Position numbers and translations under genes: made by a program. Of a stretch of 28,316 nucleotides of DNA, positions 7,067 to 13,018 are shown piece after piece; positions within the stretch are counted from its first letter, which is position 1; each line of letters opens with the position of its first letter. The notes under the pieces are model-generated. The model searched no databases and was not told where the DNA came from. It was given only the letters and a program-made list of their open reading frames with translations. The stretch comes from a virus, in the IMG/VR virus record IMGVR_UViG_3300027851_000101, positions 1 to 28,316 of that record; one strand, written 5' to 3'.

Positions 7067-8769
7067 CATACATTAAGCAGTCTTGGGAGAACTTCCCTTC
7101 AAAGGCTACTCCTATCTCAGCAAGCCGACTTGACCATATTGAAAATGGTATTGAAGCTGCTGCGGCTACTTCTGATTCAGCTACTACGTCCTTGTCTTCT
7201 GGCTTTCCTACTAAGAAGCCTGGAGAGCGTCTCCACGCCTATTATTTTGAACTAGGTGTCGCACACAATGTTTCAGCTTCACCCTCTGGAAGTAAGCCAA
7301 ATGTTTTGTGTGAGGTTTGGGATCAGCCTGGTGTACTAAGGCATATTTGGATGGCCACTAACAATGGTGGAGCAGAATCAGAAGGTTTGGATAACTTCCA
7401 AGAAGGTGGGTCAGTCATCCGTATCTATATTGATGACTCCACTGATCCTTACCTAGAAATGAGCCTTGGGGACTTCTTCTACTACTACCCAATGTGTGAG
7501 CCTTTTAATAACGTCCGAGTGGGACGTACTTCGAGAGCCGAAGAACTTGAGTTTTCTACTGGCGCGTACAAGTACATGTGGGTTCCATTCCAGAGGTATA
7601 TTAGAGTAGAAGTAGAGAACATTTCTCCACAGGCTGAGCCTATTTTTTACGGAGCCGCTACTCTATCATTAGTGGATGATTTTGAAGTTCTAGGAAATGC
7701 ACAACTAAAAGCACAGGTTGCTTCTGGTGGTGACGAGGAATGGCCAGTAAGAACCCCAATTACTATTGTTGATGTAGACGGTGAAGGACAGCTAGAGGCT
7801 GTACACGTTAGATATCAGGGTGACTCCGGTGGCGATGGTGCGCTAGTTGAAGGTAACTTTCTAATCTACGTAGACAATAACCCATATCCTTCTCTGCACA
7901 CTTCTGGTGGAGAGGATATGTTTGACGGCTCTTGGGGAACGGTGCCTCTTGGTGGGTACCCAACAGGAAGGGCTGGTGTTACACATGCTGCTTCTGGACA
8001 TTCCTGGTACCGCTACTTTGACTCTGTACCTATCCACTTTAACACCCACCTAAAGGTAGTCTGGTGGGTTGGACAGCCTAACCAAGGCACAACAACTGAC
8101 ACTGAAGTTGATGCCAAAGGTACTGCTTACTATTGGCTAAATTCTGCCGGTGGTTGGGAATACACAGTTGTTGACCACGACTCCGCTCCTCTTTATCAGC
8201 CCCTAATTCCTATTCCTGGTAGTATCCCGTCATGGACTACTGCCGTGTCCGGCACATGGACTGTAGACACCTCAGGCAGATTTGTGCAGGACAGCACAGA
8301 TGCGGATCAGGTTTTGGCTCTTAACAGTACTGGAATAACAACCGATTGCTGGATTGAGTCAACTGTAAGAGTGACAGGAACCACAAACGATGAAGAGTTA
8401 TTCCTGTGGGGATGTGCGGCAGCTAGTGATGGGTATGTCGGACAGCGCGCTGCTATTGAGCTTAAGCGTGGAGTGAACGATACATCTTGGTTTATCCAAG
8501 CCAGAGACGACTTCGACACTATTGCTTTAGTTGTAGTTGGTGACGGAGGAGATGTTACTGGTGTAGAGTTCGATCTAGCTCTAAAGTTTGAGGGTACTAA
8601 GGTTACGGCCTACTGGAAGTACCACAATGCTCCTATCTGGCAATCCCTGTGTTCCTGGACCTCAGCTAAGGGCCCATTCCGAAAGTTTGGTGTTGGCACC
8701 TGGGGTGGTAAGGGGACTTTCACTCCTCCAGTTATTCGACCACTAAAGACAGAAGTAAATCCTGGTTAA
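7063..8769 (+). CDS. GH172-like (DUF2961) furanosidase/receptor-binding protein with LamG-like tail
   Basis: 568 aa. Residues 1-35 (SWENFPSKATPISASRLDHI) are a common N-terminal module of phage fibres. Residues 50-360 match the DUF2961/GH172 layout: GVLRHIWMATN (90-100), IRIYIDDSTDPYLEMSLGDF (119-138), FYGAATLSLVDD, then VEGNFLIYVDN (262-272) and SLHTSGGEDMFDGSW (277-291). The last corresponds to the family GTGTEDYF-type motif. Glu263 and Glu284 are 21 apart, the same spacing I recall for the nucleophile and acid/base of characterised GH172 enzymes. Known members act on fructofuranosides or D-arabinofuranosides. Residues 388-550 are a LamG-like beta domain. Likely an adhesin that may also cut a cell-surface furanoside. 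Activity is inference. Confidence 0.75.
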   Translation: MTYIKQSWENFPSKATPISASRLDHIENGIEAAAATSDSATTSLSSGFPTKKPGERLHAYYFELGVAHNVSASPSGSKPNVLCEVWDQPGVLRHIWMATNNGGAESEGLDNFQEGGSVIRIYIDDSTDPYLEMSLGDFFYYYPMCEPFNNVRVGRTSRAEELEFSTGAYKYMWVPFQRYIRVEVENISPQAEPIFYGAATLSLVDDFEVLGNAQLKAQVASGGDEEWPVRTPITIVDVDGEGQLEAVHVRYQGDSGGDGALVEGNFLIYVDNNPYPSLHTSGGEDMFDGSWGTVPLGGYPTGRAGVTHAASGHSWYRYFDSVPIHFNTHLKVVWWVGQPNQGTTTDTEVDAKGTAYYWLNSAGGWEYTVVDHDSAPLYQPLIPIPGSIPSWTTAVSGTWTVDTSGRFVQDSTDADQVLALNSTGITTDCWIESTVRVTGTTNDEELFLWGCAAASDGYVGQRAAIELKRGVNDTSWFIQARDDFDTIALVVVGDGGDVTGVEFDLALKFEGTKVTAYWKYHNAPIWQSLCSWTSAKGPFRKFGVGTWGGKGTFTPPVIRPLKTEVNPG

Positions 8770-8806
8770 TACAGACAGGTATATAACTTCAAAGTATTCT
8801 TATTAA

Positions 8807-8827
8807 TGTAGCCCATGCGGGGCTATG
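8807..8827 (+). terminator. Weak hairpin between fibre island and neck genes
   Basis: TAGCCC (8809-8814) pairs with GGGCTA (8820-8825), plus two wobble pairs, around a 5-base loop. The stem core matches the TAGCCCC/GGGGCTA core of the terminator at 3381. There is no T-tract after it, so it may only attenuate or process the transcript. Confidence 0.35.
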
Positions 8828-8861
8828 AATACCTTGCGAGTAGTACCTGCGGAGTGTGTCT

Positions 8862-9179
8862 ATGACAACTATGTCTATGAACGTGCCCGGTACTCCTCTT
8901 TCTAAAAAGGTACGTGCTGCAATAGAAGAAGCATACCCCATCGCTGAGCAATCACTTAGAGTGTCTGCTGTGGAAGCAGGATGGCCGGTAGATGCAGCGA
9001 ATGATATATCTATCTCAGGTACAAAAATTACAGTTGGTGAACAAGCTGCTAACTGGGAATTTGGCCTGCCAGGAAAACCACCTACTCCAATAGCTAGAAA
9101 TAGCGCCACCACAAACAAAGCAGTGGCAGTTATTCTTGATGATGCCTATGCTCGTCTAAAGAAGGCTGGTGTGCTGTGA
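8862..9179 (+). CDS. Putative neck/head-tail joining protein
   Basis: 105 aa. ATG at 8862 is chosen because GGAG lies 7 bases before it. The frame is open from a GTG at 8856 but that lies one base after GGAG. The protein is alpha+beta: an N-terminal helix pair (KVRAAIEEAYPIAEQSLRVS), a short beta part (DISISGTKITVGEQAANWEF), and a C-terminal helix (AVAVILDDAYARLKKAGVL). Size and position, just before the tail-terminator-like and sheath genes, fit a small neck protein like the HK97 gp10/T4 neck class. No specific family is recognised. Translation is coupled to the next gene through GTGA. Confidence 0.5.
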   Translation: MTTMSMNVPGTPLSKKVRAAIEEAYPIAEQSLRVSAVEAGWPVDAANDISISGTKITVGEQAANWEFGLPGKPPTPIARNSATTNKAVAVILDDAYARLKKAGVL

Positions 9180-9853
9180 CATTTATTCTGGCGGAAGATG
9201 AGGCTCTAAAAGCAAAGCTACAAGGAGTAACAGTTGCAGATGCTAGCAACTCAGCCCGTCCTGTTGAGGTTTGGTTTGGGCAGCCAGATATCCAGATTAG
9301 GGAACAGAAGTACCCATATATTACTATCGACTTAGTAGACATTAGTGAGGCCAACGAAAGAGTTATGGTCTCAAATGGTGTTCGTCCGTGGTACTACAAT
9401 GTAGTATTCCCAGACGATCTGGACCAGATACCAGACGACTGGACGATGCCGTATCCTATTCCTATTAATCTTGATTACCAGATTACTTCCTACGCTCGTT
9501 CTCCTATGCACGACCGTCAGATTTTGGCCCAATTAATAGGTCAGAAGATTCCATACAGGTTTGGATCACTGTCAGTAACTGAGTATAAAGAAACTTCTGG
9601 TCCAGATGAGATTCTTCACCAGACCACAAGACGGCTAGACATGCTAGGAAGCTATAAAAGAGACTTAGTAGAGAACAACAAGAAGATGTATATGAACATC
9701 TTTACCGTGCGAGTCTCTAGTGAAATCCCTACCATTGCAGTAGCTAAGTATTTCTACCAGGTTCAGTCAATTAACCTGGAAGAGACCAGCAGTTACCCAG
9801 ATGCCCTATCCAGCCCAGACCTAACAACGACCATAACGATCACTATTCCGTAG
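9176..9853 (+). CDS. Putative tail terminator/completion protein
   Basis: 225 aa from GTG within GTGA. It lies immediately before the sheath gene. The core KYPYITIDLVDI, then IPINLDYQITSYARSPMHDR and AQLIGQKIPYRFG resembles tail-terminator proteins that cap the tube end next to the neck. These have a four-strand sheet with helices, and a conserved 'y.i...ar' strand followed by a helix over the sheet. The C-terminal 80 residues (TVRVSSEIPTIAVAKYFYQV) are extra. It ends 44 bases before the sheath start. The assignment rests on position and this weak pattern. Confidence 0.55.
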   Translation: MTFILAEDEALKAKLQGVTVADASNSARPVEVWFGQPDIQIREQKYPYITIDLVDISEANERVMVSNGVRPWYYNVVFPDDLDQIPDDWTMPYPIPINLDYQITSYARSPMHDRQILAQLIGQKIPYRFGSLSVTEYKETSGPDEILHQTTRRLDMLGSYKRDLVENNKKMYMNIFTVRVSSEIPTIAVAKYFYQVQSINLEETSSYPDALSSPDLTTTITITIP

Positions 9854-9897
9854 CATTAACTCGGTCCCCCTTGTAAACCAATCTAAGAGGAGACAAA

Positions 9898-11388
9898 ATG
9901 CCAACACCTGGCGTGTACGTAACAGAGAGCACCATTCTTGCTCCTGTACAATCTGCTGCTGTTACTGACGCTGCTGGCGTTCTTGCAGCCGAGCTTCCAC
10001 AAGGCCCTTCTACCCTAACTCTAGTTACCAGCTGGTACCAGTTCAGCAGCATCTATGGCGGCCTAAGTACAAACTATGTGGCTTCTTTCGGAGCGCAGAT
10101 GTTCTTCCGTGCTGGAGGAACTGAACTGTATGTACAGAGAATTGTTAAGGATGACGCTGACTCTGCTGCTGGTGTCCTAAAGACTACAGACGCCTCTACC
10201 TGGATTACATTTACTGCTAAGGGTGCAGGAGCGTATGGTAACAACATTCGTGTAAAGCTTGTCAAGAACTCAGCTAACCTGTGGGACCTTACAGTTCTTA
10301 AGGAAGCAGGAGTGGCTGACACCATCGTTTCCGGCCTAGTAACTGCTGGTTCTGGTGACGACCTAGTTCTAGAAAGCTTCACCAACCTTAACCTAAATAC
10401 TTTCGGACACCAGGACGTTGTTAACATTCTGTCACACCGTTCAAACTACGTTTCTGCTGAGTGGGAAGAGGCATCGTCAGCTAAGACTATTGCTTCAGGA
10501 ACTAGTTTCATCATCCCTCTGTCTGGTGGATCAGACGGATCCGGTGACCCAGACTACTCTGGAGTGACAGCCGCTATTGGTGGACTAAACCGCCCTCTAG
10601 TTATTTTCTCTCCTGGACTTACTGACACTGATGTTATTGATGAGTTCTCTACCTTCGCTGCTGCTAATGGAAGCTTCGTAGTAGTAGAGCCCGCAGCAGA
10701 CAGTACTGCCACTGAGGCCGTTACATTCGCAGGATCGCTAACATCAAGCGCCTTCGTTGGAGTGTACGCTCCTTGGGTATGGGTTGCTGACCCAACATCT
10801 TCAGCCAGGGATGCTATCTGCAAGGTACCACCGAGCGGCGCCGTCGCAGGATCAGTACTTGCAACTGACTCTAGCAAGGGAGTATTCAAGACTCCTGCTG
10901 GTCCAGACGTTGCTGTAACTGGAGTTGTAGCCCTAGAGACTGAGTGGACTTCAACTGACCTTAATACTTTGGCCGACGGTTCTCCACCAGTTAATGCTAT
11001 CCGTATCATCCCAGGTGTAGGTCCTGCAATTATGGGTGGCCGCACTACCAAGACCACTGATGCAACCAGGTTCATCAACATTCGTAGGTCGCTTAACCAG
11101 ATCACCTTCGAGCTTCAGAATCGTCTACTGTTCGCAGTTTACCAGAACAACGACGTAACCCTGTGGAACCAGGTGAAGACCGTAGTGGATGCTTACCTAA
11201 CTTCCTTCTGGCAGGCGGGTGGTCTGCGTGGAAACGTAAAGGCCAATGCATTCTACGTAAAGGTAGATGGAGAGAACAACACTGCAACAGATATCGCCAA
11301 TGGTGTTCTGAATGTAGAAGTTGGTGTCGCTCTACAGTACCCAGCAGAGTTTATCCGTATTAACCTAACCCAGCAAACAGGAATCTAA
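9898..11388 (+). CDS. Tail sheath protein
   Basis: 496 aa. The N-terminus PTPGVYVTE is the hallmark of contractile tail sheaths, and the following AGVLAAELPQGP and LVTSWYQFSSIYGG match the family. Residues 100-190 include GAYGNNIRVKLVK, the conserved 'G..gN.i.v.v' strand. The C-terminal half contains NAIRIIPGVGPAIMGGRTT, FINIRRSLNQI, ELQNRLLFAVYQNND and TSFWQAGGLRG, then YVKVDGENNT and VEVGVALQYPAEFIRINLTQ. These give the inter-subunit strand exchange that links sheath rings. The sheath contracts to drive the tube through the envelope. The ribosome site AAGAGGAG is excellent. This gene shows that the phage is a myovirus. Confidence 0.95.
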   Translation: MPTPGVYVTESTILAPVQSAAVTDAAGVLAAELPQGPSTLTLVTSWYQFSSIYGGLSTNYVASFGAQMFFRAGGTELYVQRIVKDDADSAAGVLKTTDASTWITFTAKGAGAYGNNIRVKLVKNSANLWDLTVLKEAGVADTIVSGLVTAGSGDDLVLESFTNLNLNTFGHQDVVNILSHRSNYVSAEWEEASSAKTIASGTSFIIPLSGGSDGSGDPDYSGVTAAIGGLNRPLVIFSPGLTDTDVIDEFSTFAAANGSFVVVEPAADSTATEAVTFAGSLTSSAFVGVYAPWVWVADPTSSARDAICKVPPSGAVAGSVLATDSSKGVFKTPAGPDVAVTGVVALETEWTSTDLNTLADGSPPVNAIRIIPGVGPAIMGGRTTKTTDATRFINIRRSLNQITFELQNRLLFAVYQNNDVTLWNQVKTVVDAYLTSFWQAGGLRGNVKANAFYVKVDGENNTATDIANGVLNVEVGVALQYPAEFIRINLTQQTGI

Positions 11389-11399
11389 GAGAGGTCTAG

Positions 11400-12047
11400 A
11401 TGTCTTCAAGCATTAACAATCGTGGGGCGATCACATCAGACCCGATTCGTAACTTTAGGTTCTTGGTAAAGTTTCTACCATTAACCTCCTACGGCACTGT
11501 CGGATCACAAATCTTCGACAATACCATTGGCTTTACTTCAGTGTCTGGTCTCGCTATCAGCACAGAAAGTATTCCATATCGTGAGGGTGGCTACAACACT
11601 ACTGTTCACCAGATTCCTGGTCAGAGCACATTCTCTCCAGTTACCTTCCAGCGCGGTGTAACCATCCCTGGCTCTGCCGGTGCTCCTAACTGGAACTGGA
11701 TGAAGAGACTCTTCCAGACAGTCAGTGGTGGCTTTACCTCATATAACACTAAGGATTCTTTCCGCGCCGACGTAGAAATTCATGTATTGAACCACCCAGT
11801 TCCTTACAATTCTGGTCAGCCATTCGGAAGTTCTTCTAGTGAGAGTGAAGCTGCTGGAGACGATCTAGTAGTGGCTAAGTTCCGTCTGTACAACGCTTGG
11901 CCAACCACCGTTGCATACTCAGACCTAAACGCTGGTGACAACGCCCTATTCGTAGAGCAGATGACACTAGTGCATGAGGGCATGGATATGCAGTGGGCTT
12001 CTCAGGACTCTAACGGAAATCTAACGGCGGCACCTAACTTTATTTAA
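11400..12047 (+). CDS. Tail tube protein, gp19/contractile-injection-system type
   Basis: 215 aa directly after the sheath. The opening ITSDPIRNFRFLVKF, then SVSGLAISTESIPYREGG, TVHQIPGQSTFSPVTFQRGV and NWNWMKRLF follow the tube pattern shared by T4 gp19, myophages of Gram-positive hosts and extracellular contractile injection systems. It should form the hexameric inner tube of the tail. Residues 140-160 hold a Ser/Glu-rich insertion (GSSSSESEAAGDD), likely a loop. The end AYSDLNAGDNALFVEQMTLV is the conserved last sheet. AGAGAGG precedes the start. Confidence 0.9.
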   Translation: MSSSINNRGAITSDPIRNFRFLVKFLPLTSYGTVGSQIFDNTIGFTSVSGLAISTESIPYREGGYNTTVHQIPGQSTFSPVTFQRGVTIPGSAGAPNWNWMKRLFQTVSGGFTSYNTKDSFRADVEIHVLNHPVPYNSGQPFGSSSSESEAAGDDLVVAKFRLYNAWPTTVAYSDLNAGDNALFVEQMTLVHEGMDMQWASQDSNGNLTAAPNFI

Positions 12048-12069
12048 CAACTAACAAGGACTACTAACT

Positions 12070-12861
12070 GTGGAATCAGTACCAGTAACAAACGAGAATA
12101 TCCAAGCAGCACTAGCGGAAGCACCAGTAGAAGTAGAGAAGCCTTTAGTTACAGCTCCTCCTGCTGACACTGTATTCAACCTTCCTGGTGGCCTTATTCA
12201 ATTTGATAGGGTTATAAAGGAGGTTGAGGTTAAGGAACTAACTGGCGCGGATGAGGAAGCCCTATCTAAGGCTACCTCTGTGGCTAGGCTTCTTAACACA
12301 GCGCTAGTTAGAGGTATTGTAAGGGTTGGGGATGAGAAGCCAGACGAAACTCTGGTTAACTCTCTACTAGTAGGTGACCGTGATTATATACTTCTTAGGG
12401 TATACACAACCACTTTTGGAAAAGACCTAGAAACAATTAGGTACTGCACTTCATGTGGCACCGACGTAAGAGTAAAGATCGACCTACTGAAAGAAACTCC
12501 TGTAAAGGAGATTAGTGTGGAGGATACTCTATTTAATGTAGAGACCTCAAAAGGTACAGCAATAGTAAGTCTACCCACTGGTTACACTCAAATGGAAATG
12601 CTGTCAGAGTCCAATAAAACTCTAGCAGAATTAAAAACCGTTCTACTTGCTAATACAGTCAAGAAGATCGGAAATACGGAACTGATTCTCGACAAGATTG
12701 GGGCAGTACGTAGACTATCCATTAAGGATAGAGCTGCTATTGACCGCGAGCTTGCTGAGCGCAACTTCGGGCCGCAGTTACAAGACCTACATGTAGGGTG
12801 CCCAAACTGTGGAGCTGATATGGAGGTTCCGCTTTCAATAGCGGGGCTGTTTCAGTTCTAA
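12070..12861 (+). CDS. Tail assembly chaperone, zinc-ribbon type (short form)
   Basis: 263 aa from GTG. It lies between tube and tape measure, the standard place for the chaperone that wraps the tape measure before tube assembly. The core VKELTGADEEALSKA, then LLVGDRDYILLRVYTTTFG and RYCTSCGTDVRVKIDL matches the T4-gp26-like/zinc-ribbon chaperone group of myophages. Two CxxC pairs (C126/C129 and C244/C247) form a probable zinc ribbon that brackets a long insertion. The frame ends at TAA 12859-12861, but coding continues in the +1 frame, so this is the short product of a frameshifted pair. Confidence 0.75.
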   Translation: MESVPVTNENIQAALAEAPVEVEKPLVTAPPADTVFNLPGGLIQFDRVIKEVEVKELTGADEEALSKATSVARLLNTALVRGIVRVGDEKPDETLVNSLLVGDRDYILLRVYTTTFGKDLETIRYCTSCGTDVRVKIDLLKETPVKEISVEDTLFNVETSKGTAIVSLPTGYTQMEMLSESNKTLAELKTVLLANTVKKIGNTELILDKIGAVRRLSIKDRAAIDRELAERNFGPQLQDLHVGCPNCGADMEVPLSIAGLFQF

Positions 12862-13018
12862 GTATATTGAGGGTAGAGAAACTACATACCGGTATCTGTA
12901 TGAAGACTTCGAAGCTATCTCGTCAGCCTACCCTGGCTGGTCTTTAGAAGAAGTGAAGAGTCTCTCTATCAGAGAACGAATTAACTGGTTGGAGCTGTAC
13001 TATAAGAAAGGTAGGTGA
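12862..13018 (+). CDS. Tail assembly chaperone, +1-frame extension (long form by frameshift)
   Basis: After the TAA stop, the frame one base ahead (+1) stays open to TGA at 13016-13018 and reads YIEGRETTYRYLYEDFEAIS, then WSLEEVKSLSIRERINWLEL and YYKKGR. This is a typical helical chaperone tail (ERINWLELYYKK). It has no early ATG, GTG or TTG in that frame, so independent initiation is unlikely. A ribosome slipping +1 near the end of the short form (for example at TTT-C, 12850-12853, or at TTC-TAA) would fuse about 55 residues to it. The stop overlaps the GTG of the tape measure. Confidence 0.75.

Noticed and set aside
10554-11105. 183-aa open frame on the minus strand
   Set aside because: It lies wholly within the sheath gene, which is unmistakable, and has no supporting signals.
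12840-12862. Ordinary -1 slippery heptamer at the chaperone junction
   Set aside because: A -1 slip enters the wrong frame. The continuing frame is +1 relative to the short form and no good -2 pairing was found.
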